In this document: piece after piece, positions 1 to 7,233 of the stretch
Numbering within the stretch: position 1 is the stretch's first letter
How the letters are laid out: every line of letters starts with the position of its first letter
Assembly: GCF_000407565.1 (NCBI RefSeq)
Contig: NZ_ASWI01000004.1
Span: forward strand, 948,001 to 1,012,000
Origin: Enterococcus cecorum DSM 20682 = ATCC 43198
GTDB taxonomy: Bacteria; Bacillota; Bacilli; Lactobacillales; Enterococcaceae
Reading direction: 5' to 3'
Length of the DNA stretch: 64,000 bases
Translations under genes and position numbers: made by a program
Notes under the pieces: model-generated
Databases searched by the model: none
The model's input: the letters and a program-made list of their open reading frames with translations, nothing else
Told to the model about the DNA's origin: nothing

Positions 1-510
1 TTCTTGATAAGTTTTAAAATGAGCACTTGGACGATTCAGTACATAGATTTGTTTTACACCATCTAAGGCCGCTTGGGTAATCATCGCCGTAGCTGCCCCG
101 CCTGCACCAATGATGGTCATCGTTTGTCCAATGATATCAATTTGATTTTCAGCAAGACTAGCAATAAATCCGATACCATCTGTATTATGCCCAATCAATT
201 TTCCCTCATGATTCACAATAGTGTTGATTGCACCGATGATTTTGGCTGCTGGCGAAAGTTCGTCCACGTAGTCTAGTGCAGCAACCTTATGGGGCATAGA
301 TAAATTTACCCCTAACATTTGCATATTACGAATAGCTTGAATTTGTGTGGGTAAAGCTTCTTTTGTTACTTCAAACGCTAGATAGACCGCATCAATGCCT
401 AATTTTGAAAAGCTTAAATTATGCATTTTAGGAGATAAACTGTGACGAGCAGGATTAGCATAAAACCCAACCAATCTAGTTTGTCCACTGATTTCTTCAA
501 TACTTTTCAT
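1..510 (-). CDS. aroE: Shikimate dehydrogenase, N-terminal part (3' end beyond window)
   Basis: Reduces 3-dehydroshikimate to shikimate with NADPH in the chorismate pathway. The visible 170 residues carry the substrate site SLSPKMHN (24-31), the motif NLSMPHK with the catalytic Lys at 75, GHNTDG with the catalytic Asp at 111, and the start of the nucleotide-binding loop GAGGA (135-139). The start at 510 has AAGGAGGG just upstream. It is transcribed leftwards out of the window and is probably the first gene of a shikimate/aromatic operon, since a promoter, leader peptide and two terminators precede it. Family identity is secure; operon content beyond the edge is inference. Confidence 0.95.
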   Translation of the reverse strand, partial: MKSIEEISGQTRLVGFYANPARHSLSPKMHNLSFSKLGIDAVYLAFEVTKEALPTQIQAIRNMQMLGVNLSMPHKVAALDYVDELSPAAKIIGAINTIVNHEGKLIGHNTDGIGFIASLAENQIDIIGQTMTIIGAGGAATAMITQAALDGVKQIYVLNRPSAHFKTYQE

Positions 511-520
511 GTTTTCCCTC

Positions 521-575
521 CTTATAAAATAAAAAACGTACACTTTAAATGTCTACAACAATCAAAGTGTACGTT
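521..575 (-). terminator. Second terminator of the aroE leader
   Basis: On the minus strand a 12-bp stem (arms at 564-575 and 535-546) with a 17-nt loop is followed by a T-rich run ending just before the aroE ribosome binding site. It lies directly downstream of another terminator. Its loop contains GATTGTTG (minus strand, 556-563), complementary to CAACAATC in the first terminator (596-603), so the two hairpins could interact. Confidence 0.8.
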
Positions 576-619
576 AAAAGAAAAAAGCCACTGTAGATTG
601 TTGCGATCTCTACGTGGCT
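573..619 (-). terminator. First terminator (attenuator) of the aroE leader
   Basis: On the minus strand AGCCACGTAGA pairs with TCTACAGTGGCT (one bulged A) and is followed by six T's and further T-rich sequence. It lies about 85 nt downstream of the aromatic leader peptide stop codon. Its 5' arm can alternatively pair with TGGCTA upstream (641-646), giving the anti-terminator choice. Confidence 0.88.
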
Positions 620-640
620 AGTGTATGCAAGATTAAATGC

Positions 641-710
641 TTTAGCCATCATAGATACAAACATACTTTTCGTTTGTACCCATAATGAATATGAATACAA
701 ACCTATCTAA
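641..710 (-). promoter_or_regulatory. Alternating antiterminator segments of the aroE attenuator
   Basis: Minus-strand segments in order: segment 1 GTTTGTAT right after the leader stop (695-702), segment 2 GTACAAAC (672-679), segment 3 GTTTGTATCTATG followed by ATGGCTA (641-662), and segment 4, the 5' arm of the terminator. Complementarity is seen for 1:2 (7 bp plus a G-U), 2:3 (7 bp plus a G-U), 3:4 (TGGCTA/TAGCCA plus ATCT/AGAT) and 4:5 (terminator). Inference: a ribosome at the leader stop covers segment 1, so 2:3 forms and the terminator folds. A ribosome stalled earlier allows 1:2, then 3:4, and readthrough. Confidence 0.75.
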
Positions 711-759
711 AATAGCTAAAGTAAAAATTATTCAGTTTTTGCGGATTATTCTTTTTCAT
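703..759 (-). CDS. Aromatic (Phe/Tyr) leader peptide of the aroE attenuator, 18 aa
   Basis: The reading is MKKNNPQKLNNFYFSYFR followed by TAG. Five of the last seven residues are Phe or Tyr, the pattern expected of a leader peptide sensing charged tRNA-Phe and tRNA-Tyr. A GGAG ribosome binding site lies about 9 nt before the ATG, and a near-consensus promoter lies 36 bp upstream. The stop codon abuts the first of a series of alternative RNA segments ending in a terminator before aroE. It is too short for ordinary gene callers. A second leader peptide of the same length and arrangement lies at 3808-3864. Confidence 0.88.
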   Translation of the reverse strand: MKKNNPQKLNNFYFSYFR

Positions 760-794
760 ATCGATTCGCTCCAAACTGATGTAAGATTGATAAC

Positions 795-823
795 AGTATA
801 AGCCGTGTACATGCAATTGTCAA
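795..823 (-). promoter_or_regulatory. Promoter of the aroE leader
   Basis: -35 TTGACA (818-823), 17-bp spacer and -10 TATACT (795-800) on the minus strand, near-consensus for the housekeeping sigma factor. The predicted transcript starts near 788 and runs through the leader peptide into the attenuator. Confidence 0.9.
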
Positions 824-871
824 TACGGAAAATGAGAAATTGTTAAAAAAAGTGAAAAATAAATGAATAAA

Positions 872-1639
872 CTAAATAAAGTCATCTTCAAAAAAGTGTA
901 AAACTTCATTCATCGTCAATTTTGCTTTTTCTTCATTTGATAAATCCTTAATAATCTTCCCTTTTTTCAATACAATTAAACGATTACCATATTTCAGTGC
1001 GTCTTCCATGCGATGGGTAATCATCATACAAGTTAACTGCTTTTGTTCAACAATTTCAGCTGTTAAATGCATTAATTGTTTGGCTGTTTTTGGATCCAAT
1101 GCCGCTGTATGTTCATCAAGCAATAATAATTTTGGTGATTGGATAGTAGCCATTAATAAACTTAAAGCTTGTCTTTGTCCGCCAGATAAATCACCGGTCG
1201 CACTTTGCAGATGGGCTTCGAGTCCATTTCCGATTTGGGCACATAATTGATAGAATTCCTCTTGATATTGTCCAAGCTTTCTTAACTTTAAGCTCCGTTT
1301 TTGCCCACGGAATTTTGCTAATAATAAATTTTCAGCTACAGTCATTCTAGGTGCAGTCCCCATTTTAGGATCTTGGAAAACGCGAGCAATAAAAGGTGCT
1401 CTTAATTCTTCACTAAGATGCGTGACTTCTTGATTATCGATAAAAATCTTACCGGAAGTAGCTGGTAAACTCCCCGAAATCGTATTAAAAAGTGTACTCT
1501 TGCCGGCACCATTTCCTCCTAAAACCGTCACAAAATCACTGGCATTAACCTGAAAATCAATATGATCCAATAGTACTTTTTCTTCATTGCTACCATTATG
1601 AATGATTTTAGTAATATTTTCTAATCGTAACATACTCAT
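872..1639 (-). CDS. trpZ: ABC transporter ATP-binding protein, TrpZ type
   Basis: Cytoplasmic ATPase of a three-gene importer. It shows Walker A GGNGAGKST (41-49), signature LSGGQ (151-155), Walker B LLLLDE (171-176) and the switch His at 209. At 255 aa it has the usual length. Its start overlaps the permease stop by four bases, so the two are translationally coupled. The substrate-binding protein, permease and ATPase together match the family called TrpXYZ in streptococci (COG2984/COG4120/COG1101). A Trp-codon leader upstream of the operon supports tryptophan or a related aromatic compound as substrate. No clear terminator follows; the aroE promoter begins 49 bp downstream. Confidence 0.9.
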   Translation of the reverse strand: MSMLRLENITKIIHNGSNEEKVLLDHIDFQVNASDFVTVLGGNGAGKSTLFNTISGSLPATSGKIFIDNQEVTHLSEELRAPFIARVFQDPKMGTAPRMTVAENLLLAKFRGQKRSLKLRKLGQYQEEFYQLCAQIGNGLEAHLQSATGDLSGGQRQALSLLMATIQSPKLLLLDEHTAALDPKTAKQLMHLTAEIVEQKQLTCMMITHRMEDALKYGNRLIVLKKGKIIKDLSNEEKAKLTMNEVLHFFEDDFI

Positions 1640-2520
1640 TTACTCATCCCCTCTAAACCTGTCTTTAAGTTCAGTGCTTTTCTCAATTGTGGAATTAATA
1701 GACAAATCGCTAATATCATGGATGAGAAAATCTTGATGTATGTTGTAGGGAAACCAACCTTAATAACGAAGAGAATTAATAATTGATAAATAATACTACC
1801 AATCACAATGGCTATTAAACGTTCAAATAAAGTTAAATTTCCATATAATACTTCACCAATGATAATCGAAGCCAAACCAATAACAATTACCCCTACACCT
1901 TTAGAGACATCTGCATAACCATCGTGTTGCGCAATTAAGGCTCCAGATAAAGCAATCACGCCATTAGACAAAACTAAACCTAAAATTTTCATCGCATCTG
2001 TATGGATTCCTAATGATTTGGCCATCGTTTCATTATCACCCGTCGCAATATAGGCTTGTCCTAAATGCGTATCAAAAAAGAAATATAATAATGCAACGAT
2101 AATCGCAACAATGATGAAGCCCATAAAAACAATATCAAAATAATCTGGAAGAGGCATCTTATTAAAAAAGTCAAAAAGTCGCTGTTGGTGTAATAATGAA
2201 AGGTTTGGAGACTGCATCACAAATAGCATTACAGAGTTTAGCCCAGACATGACTAAAATTCCTGCTAAAATAACCGGAATTTTGCCTTTCGTATAAAGCA
2301 GGCCTGTCACGAGTCCGGCCCCCATACCAGCTAAAATTCCTAATAGAGTTGCTAATACTGGTGAAATCCCATGCGTAATTGCTGTAACACAGACTGCCCC
2401 ACCCAAAGGAAATGAACCTTCTGTCGTCATATCCGGGAAATTTAAAATACGATAGGTCATAAAGATACCTAGACCAAGGACACTCCATAAAAGCCCTTGA
2501 CCAATTGCTGAAATAATCAT
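1636..2520 (-). CDS. trpY: ABC transporter permease, TrpY type
   Basis: Integral membrane subunit of the TrpXYZ-type importer, about 294 aa with eight or nine hydrophobic segments, of the branched-chain amino acid permease type. The start chosen is ATG 2520. An upstream in-frame TTG (2532) lies inside the ribosome binding site GGAGG and is unlikely. It is separated from trpX by about 83 bp and overlaps trpZ by four bases. Expression should follow the upstream Trp attenuator. The transported amino acid is inferred from family and leader, not from the permease sequence. Confidence 0.9.
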   Translation of the reverse strand: MIISAIGQGLLWSVLGLGIFMTYRILNFPDMTTEGSFPLGGAVCVTAITHGISPVLATLLGILAGMGAGLVTGLLYTKGKIPVILAGILVMSGLNSVMLFVMQSPNLSLLHQQRLFDFFNKMPLPDYFDIVFMGFIIVAIIVALLYFFFDTHLGQAYIATGDNETMAKSLGIHTDAMKILGLVLSNGVIALSGALIAQHDGYADVSKGVGVIVIGLASIIIGEVLYGNLTLFERLIAIVIGSIIYQLLILFVIKVGFPTTYIKIFSSMILAICLLIPQLRKALNLKTGLEGMSK

Positions 2521-2603
2521 TTTAACCTCCAAGCGTTATCATCAAAAAATTTAAAATAAGTGAAATAAGTCCAAGTCAGACCTATTTCACTATATCATGT
2601 TTA

Positions 2604-3617
2604 TTATTTATTGCCTACAATTTGTGCCTCTTTTTTCAGATTATCTGGAATTTGAATACCTAAAAATTCGGCTTGTTTTTCATTCAAGACGGTCACACCT
2701 TCTTTAAAGGTATAGACTGGCGTTACAGAAGGATCAGCACCTTTTAGAATCTGCACGACCATTTGCCCTGTTTTCTTACCTAAAGTATATTGATCAATCC
2801 CAACAGTTGCTAAACCACCTTGTTCAACCATCGTATCTACTGAAGTAATAATTGGTGTTTTAGATTTATTTGCTTCTCCAACTACTGCTTGCATCGCATT
2901 GGCAATCGTATTATCAAGAGGGATATAAATAAAATCAACATTTTGACTCATCACTTGAACGGTTTGCGCAATTTCATTGGTTGAAGCAACTGGATATTCT
3001 TTCACTGCCATCCCAAGTGATTCCGCTGTTTTGCTAGCTTCATTCACTTGATATTTTGAATTGACTTCTGTTGATGAGTAAAGCATCCCTACTGTTTTCG
3101 CATCTGGCAATAATTCTTTACCTAATTTAATTTGAGAAGCGACTGGTGGTTGGTCAGATACTCCAGTAACATTTCCTCCAGGATTGTCTAAACTAGCGAC
3201 CAATTTTGCCCCCACAGGATCAGTAACTGCCCCTAAAACAATTGGAATATCTTTAGTCGTATTCGCTAAACTTTGGGCAGCTGGTGTCGCAACCCCAACC
3301 AATACATCGGCTTTTTTGTCGACTAACTGTTGACTCATAGTCGCTAATTTACTTTGATCGGCTTGACCATTTTGAAAGACAATCTTTAAATTCTTACCTT
3401 CTTTATAGCCAGCTTCTTTTAAAGCATCTTTCACTCCCTTTGTAATCGTATCTAAAGCTGGATGTGAAACAAACTGTAAAATACCGACTGTTTGCACTTT
3501 ATCCTCAGCTTTTTTTGCCGTTTTTGCTGGTGTATTCATTGTTTGATAGATAAAAAAGCCAATTACAACGGCAATAATCACAACGACACTAGCGATTAAT
3601 CCCTTATTTTTCATCAT
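2604..3617 (-). CDS. trpX: ABC transporter substrate-binding protein, TrpX type
   Basis: Extracellular binding protein of the importer (337 aa, COG2984 family). Residues 7-25 form a hydrophobic segment followed by a Thr/Ala/Lys-rich linker, then two periplasmic-binding-like domains. No lipobox cysteine is present in the N-terminal region, so it appears anchored by an uncleaved signal segment rather than by a lipid. A second ATG lies one codon downstream; AGGAG at 6-9 nt fits either. It is the first structural gene after the leader-peptide attenuator at 3648-3922. Tryptophan is the likely ligand, from the known TrpX of streptococci and from the leader codons. Confidence 0.9.
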   Translation of the reverse strand: MMKNKGLIASVVVIIAVVIGFFIYQTMNTPAKTAKKAEDKVQTVGILQFVSHPALDTITKGVKDALKEAGYKEGKNLKIVFQNGQADQSKLATMSQQLVDKKADVLVGVATPAAQSLANTTKDIPIVLGAVTDPVGAKLVASLDNPGGNVTGVSDQPPVASQIKLGKELLPDAKTVGMLYSSTEVNSKYQVNEASKTAESLGMAVKEYPVASTNEIAQTVQVMSQNVDFIYIPLDNTIANAMQAVVGEANKSKTPIITSVDTMVEQGGLATVGIDQYTLGKKTGQMVVQILKGADPSVTPVYTFKEGVTVLNEKQAEFLGIQIPDNLKKEAQIVGNK

Positions 3618-3647
3618 TCATTTCTCCTAACTCATTTAAATTTCATC

Positions 3648-3687
3648 TTTTAAAAAATAAAAAAGCAACCTCCTATTTGGAAATTGC
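3648..3687 (-). terminator. Second terminator of the trpX leader
   Basis: On the minus strand GCAATTTCC pairs with GGAGGTTGC (9 bp including two G-U pairs, 5-nt loop), followed by TTTTTATTTTTT. It lies just after the main attenuator hairpin, so this leader carries tandem terminators, as the aroE leader does. It is weaker than the first and its function is inferred. Confidence 0.6.
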
Positions 3688-3690
3688 CTA

Positions 3691-3723
3691 AACAAAAACC
3701 GCATAGGATCGACATCTATGCGG
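3691..3723 (-). terminator. First terminator (attenuator) of the trpX leader
   Basis: On the minus strand CCGCATAG pairs with CTATGCGG, followed by TTTTTGTTT: a clear Rho-independent terminator 85 nt after the leader peptide stop. Its 5' arm can instead pair with ATCTATGC upstream (3743-3750), which would prevent termination. Confidence 0.9.
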
Positions 3724-3807
3724 GTAAATTCAATTATAACCGGCATAGATACAAACTTTTTCGTTCATCAAAAAGATTGTATCTATGGAATTGTCCTCAA
3801 TACAATC
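3705..3807 (-). promoter_or_regulatory. Alternating antiterminator segments of the trpX attenuator
   Basis: Minus-strand segments in order: 1 AGATTGTAT next to the leader stop; 2 ATAGATACAATCTTTTT; 3 AAAAAGTTTGTATCTATG; 4 the 5' arm of the terminator. Pairings seen: 1:2 with 9 bp, 2:3 with 17 of 18 bp (plus-strand hairpin 3744-3787), 3:4 with 8 bp plus GGT/ACC, and 4:5 the terminator. Inferred logic: a ribosome at the UAA stop masks segment 1, 2:3 forms and termination follows. A ribosome stalled at Trp codons lets 1:2 form, freeing 3 to pair with 4. Confidence 0.82.
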
Positions 3808-3864
3808 TTATCTACGCCAAAAACGCCATGCTTTGTATGCAGTGTTTTGTTTTGATAATTTCAT
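3808..3864 (-). CDS. Tryptophan leader peptide of the trpX attenuator, 18 aa
   Basis: The reading is MKLSKQNTAYKAWRFWRR followed by TAA. Two Trp codons lie at positions 13 and 16, very near the end, as in classical trp leader peptides. AGGAGG (3873-3878) lies 8 nt before the ATG. The stop codon touches the first alternative segment of the attenuator. Together with the downstream terminator and the TrpXYZ-type transporter, this supports control by ribosome stalling at Trp codons. No T-box specifier or conserved T-box sequence is seen, which would be the usual device in this phylum. Confidence 0.9.
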   Translation of the reverse strand: MKLSKQNTAYKAWRFWRR

Positions 3865-3893
3865 AATGACGACCTCCTAAATTTGATGGTTCT

Positions 3894-3922
3894 AATATAC
3901 AAAAATTTTTAAGACTCGTCAA
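3894..3922 (-). promoter_or_regulatory. Promoter of the trpXYZ leader
   Basis: -35 TTGACG (3917-3922), 17-bp spacer and -10 TATATT (3894-3899) on the minus strand. The -10 lies 15 bp before the leader AGGAGG, so the untranslated lead is very short. Confidence 0.85.
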
Positions 3923-4060
3923 TAAAAAAATGAGAAATTTTTAATCCTTCTCTATTAGTTTCATAATACAAATACATCTAGATAATAGAGATTATATTTT
4001 ATTTTTAATAAGAACTTAGCTATAATAAGTATAGTAATCTGAAAGAAACGAGGAAAGTAT

Positions 4061-5764
4061 ATGTCATTTGATGGAATCTTTACCCACTTAATGGTTGATG
4101 AATTAAATCAACAACTAAGTGGTGGTCGAATCAGTAAAATTCATCAACCTTATGAAAATGAAATTATCTTAACAATCCGCTCACAAGGAAAAAATCATAA
4201 ATTATTAATCTCTGCGCATCCAAGTTATGCACGTATCCAATTAACACAAACCCCTTATGTTAATCCAGATACACCGCCAAATTTTATTATGATGCTTAGA
4301 AAATATCTAGACGGTGCCATTTTAGATTTTCTAGAACAAATCGACAATGATCGGGTTGTACATTTTCATATCAAAAAGCGCGATGAACTCGGAGATATGC
4401 AAGAAATTATTTTGATTGTGGAACTTATGGGCAGACATAGTACGATTTGCTTAGTGAACAAACAAACAGGTAAAATTTTAGATGCCATTAAACATATCGG
4501 CAGCTCACAAAATAGTTACCGCCAATTACTTCCCGGTGTCGAATATGTCCATCCACCAAAGCAAACAGCAGCCAATCCATTTACCATCGATAAAGTACAG
4601 CTATTTGAATTACTCTCTCAAACCAATGAATTAAATACCAAATACTTGCAACAAAGCTTTCAAGGACTTGGAAAAGATACCGCTAGTGAGTTAATTTATC
4701 GTTTGCAACAACATCCAAACGATAAAATCCTAGTTTGGCAAACATTCTTTCAAGAGTTAAAACAAGTTCAGCCAACTTTAACACGTATCAATCAAAAAGA
4801 ATTTTTTAGTCCAATCAATTATACTTACCAAACAAACAAAGCTGAAGAAATTCAGGAATTTAATACCTTAAGCGAATTACTTGAAGCCTTTTACCATGAT
4901 AAAGCCCAACGAGATCGCGTACGCCAACAAGGGAATGAATTAATCAAAAAAGTAGAAAATGAGCTGAGTCGCAATCAAACCAAGCTCAAAAAACGTGAAC
5001 AAACATTAGCAGAATCCGAAAATGCTGAAATTTTAAGACAAAAAGGCGAATTGCTTACTACTTTCATGTCACAAGTACCCAAAGGAGCTGAAAAAGTAAC
5101 TTTAGATAATTATTACGAAAATAATCAGCCATTAACAATCGTATTAAATCCAGCCTTGTCTGCTAATCAAAATGCGCAAAAATATTTTCAACGCTATCAA
5201 AAATTGCGCAATGCAGTCAAATTAATTCACGAACAAATTGATGAAGCAAAAGCCGAAATCGATTATCTTGAATCTGTTCTAGCACAATTAGAACTAGCTG
5301 AACCAACTGAATTACAGGGAATTCGTGAAGAACTAGTCAGTCAAGGCTATTTAAAAAACAAACAAATCAAAGGAAGTAAAAAAGCAACACCAAGTAAACC
5401 AGATAGCTATCAAACATCAAGTGGGATCGAAATTTTAGTCGGTAAAAATAATTTACAAAATGATCAATTAACCTTAAAGCAAGCTAGAAAAACGGATTAC
5501 TGGTTCCATACCAAAGATATACCTGGATCACATGTCATTTTAAAAACGGACCAACCAAGTGATCAAGATATATTAGAAGCAAGTGAACTAGCTGCCTACT
5601 TCTCAAAATATCGCTATTCAGCCCAAGTGCCTGTCGATTGTGTACAAGTCAAATATATCAAGAAACCAAATGGTGCAAAACCGGGCTTTGTCATCTACAC
5701 TAATCAAACAACTAACTTTGTCACACCTAAAGCTGATGTTATCGAACGTTTAAGAAAACAATAA
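4061..5764 (+). CDS. rqcH: RqcH / FbpA-type NFACT ribosome quality control protein
   Basis: At 567 aa it has the length and architecture of RqcH (formerly fibronectin-binding protein FbpA/PavA): an NFACT-N domain over the first 200 residues, a coiled-coil middle (about 280-440) and an NFACT-R domain over the last 110 residues, including the DYWFHTKDIPGSH motif. In Bacillus, RqcH binds obstructed 50S subunits and directs alanine tailing; homologues are also reported as surface adhesins. The start ATG at 4061 follows GAGGAAAG. TATAAT at 4021 is a plausible -10 box. It is monocistronic, ending at a bidirectional terminator. Confidence 0.93.
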   Translation: MSFDGIFTHLMVDELNQQLSGGRISKIHQPYENEIILTIRSQGKNHKLLISAHPSYARIQLTQTPYVNPDTPPNFIMMLRKYLDGAILDFLEQIDNDRVVHFHIKKRDELGDMQEIILIVELMGRHSTICLVNKQTGKILDAIKHIGSSQNSYRQLLPGVEYVHPPKQTAANPFTIDKVQLFELLSQTNELNTKYLQQSFQGLGKDTASELIYRLQQHPNDKILVWQTFFQELKQVQPTLTRINQKEFFSPINYTYQTNKAEEIQEFNTLSELLEAFYHDKAQRDRVRQQGNELIKKVENELSRNQTKLKKREQTLAESENAEILRQKGELLTTFMSQVPKGAEKVTLDNYYENNQPLTIVLNPALSANQNAQKYFQRYQKLRNAVKLIHEQIDEAKAEIDYLESVLAQLELAEPTELQGIREELVSQGYLKNKQIKGSKKATPSKPDSYQTSSGIEILVGKNNLQNDQLTLKQARKTDYWFHTKDIPGSHVILKTDQPSDQDILEASELAAYFSKYRYSAQVPVDCVQVKYIKKPNGAKPGFVIYTNQTTNFVTPKADVIERLRKQ

Positions 5765-5767
5765 AGA

Positions 5768-5806
5768 AAAAACGTTATCTTTCCGAATAGGTCAGATAAC
5801 GTTTTT
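5768..5806. terminator. Bidirectional terminator between rqcH and the carbonic anhydrase gene
   Basis: AACGTTATCT pairs with AGATAACGTT (10 bp, 13-nt loop), flanked by A's upstream and T's downstream. It serves the convergent genes on both sides. Confidence 0.9.
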
Positions 5807-5807
5807 G

Positions 5808-6506
5808 TTATTCTTCGTGATAATAAATCAAGCGTCCTTTTCTCTTCTGTAACGGGCGATTATTTTTAAGAAGTAGCTCATTTTTAAACATTTTAATAAA
5901 TTCGCTATTCATTTGTCCTACTTCATCAAAAATAAACCACTGAATCGGTCCTACAGTAGGCGGTGTTGTTAAGGAACCGACATAATGATAATAACTTTTT
6001 TGATTTGGTAAAAAGATATCCGGATTAAACCACTGAATATGATGATCAAAATCCCAAATTTCATCTCCATGATCGTGACATATGTGATTTGACATAAAGA
6101 CAGTTTCAAATAAGATGCCCACAACCAGATTCACTTGTTTTTTACTAGTATGCACCAAATGAAATTCTAAAGGGGCTTGAATTTCATCTAATACATGTTC
6201 ACTAGGCATATGAAAATGAATATCGGTTAAAAAATATTTTTCACCATGATAAACCAAATGCGAAAGTTGATCAAAAGGAACAAAGTGAATGGTATTTTTG
6301 AATTCCTTCTCTGTAAATTTTTGTTTCTGATAAAAGAATTGAATCTTCTCTGATGTTGGAATCGCTATTGTTTCTTGCTTTTTTAAATGAATCGGAGACT
6401 GATAGGCAAATTCCGCTCCTTTTTTAAATCTATCGCACAATAAATGCCAACATTCTGGTCCAGTATTCCCACTATAATCCCAATAAACCTCTAAATTTTG
6501 ATGCAT
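5808..6506 (-). CDS. Alpha-class carbonic anhydrase, probably cytoplasmic
   Basis: Interconverts CO2 and bicarbonate. Alpha-family signatures are intact: WDYSGNTGPECW near the N terminus, QSPI, HFHMPSEH (two zinc His), EFHLVH (third zinc His) and GSLTTPP near the C terminus. About 232 aa. No signal peptide is seen, unlike most bacterial alpha-class enzymes, so it is probably cytoplasmic. The ATG at 6506 is preferred over an in-frame GTG at 6515 that lies too close to AAAGGA. It sits directly downstream of the pyr operon terminator on the same strand. Bicarbonate is a substrate of CarAB, so the proximity may be meaningful, but this is inference. Confidence 0.88.
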   Translation of the reverse strand: MHQNLEVYWDYSGNTGPECWHLLCDRFKKGAEFAYQSPIHLKKQETIAIPTSEKIQFFYQKQKFTEKEFKNTIHFVPFDQLSHLVYHGEKYFLTDIHFHMPSEHVLDEIQAPLEFHLVHTSKKQVNLVVGILFETVFMSNHICHDHGDEIWDFDHHIQWFNPDIFLPNQKSYYHYVGSLTTPPTVGPIQWFIFDEVGQMNSEFIKMFKNELLLKNNRPLQKRKGRLIYYHEE

Positions 6507-6525
6507 CGCTTTCACCGTCCTTTAT

Positions 6526-6575
6526 AATAAAAGGCTAATACTCACTTTTCAATTGATTAAAAGTAAGATTAGCCT
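6526..6575 (-). terminator. Terminator of the pyr operon
   Basis: AGGCTAAT and ATTAGCCT arms (6532-6575) enclose a second inner stem of four AT pairs. A T-rich stretch follows on the minus strand. It lies just after pyrE and before the carbonic anhydrase gene. Confidence 0.75.
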
Positions 6576-6601
6576 GATATCCTTATATTAACAAAAATGG
6601 A

Positions 6602-7233
6602 TTATTTTAACCAATTTTCTGGATCGTGTTTCCAAGCTGTAAGTAAAGCTAAGTCATCCTCTGAAATATAACCTTCTTCAAGAGCAGTTTGAATAAGCGT
6701 TGTATAATTGGTCAAGGTAACAAGTGGTAATTTTGCTGTGTTAAAATTAGTCGCTCCTTTTGGTAATTCATAGGTAAAGATAGCTGCTACCCCTAAGACA
6801 TCAGCTCCTTCTCGTTTGGCTGCCTGACATGCTTCTAGTACACTTCCACCTGTAGAAATTAAATCTTCAATTACAACCATTTTTTGACCAGGGGTAATTT
6901 GACCTTCAATTTGATTGCCTTTTCCATGATCTTTCGCTTTACTACGGATATACACCATTGGTAAATCTAAAATTTCTGCTACCCAGGCAGCATGCGGAAT
7001 CCCAGCAGTGGCAGTGCCAGCAATTACTTCTACGTCAGGAAATTGCTTTTTGATTTTTTCAGCTAATCCCTTGGCAATTAAACGACGAACCTTAGGGAAA
7101 CTCATCGTTAAACGGTTATCACAATAAATTGGACTCTTAATCCCACTCGCCCAAGTAAAGGGTTCATTTGGGCTTAAAAATACCGCCTTAATCGCTAATA
7201 AATTTTGTGCTACTTGTTGTTCAATTGATAGAC

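Noticed and set aside
3684-3866. Plus-strand 60-codon frame across the trpX leader
   Set aside because: It is the reverse complement of the attenuator and leader peptide, with no ribosome binding site of its own.
3648-3922. T-box leader upstream of trpX
   Set aside because: No GGTGGNACC-type T-box sequence or specifier stem is present; the translated Trp leader and alternating segments explain the region better.
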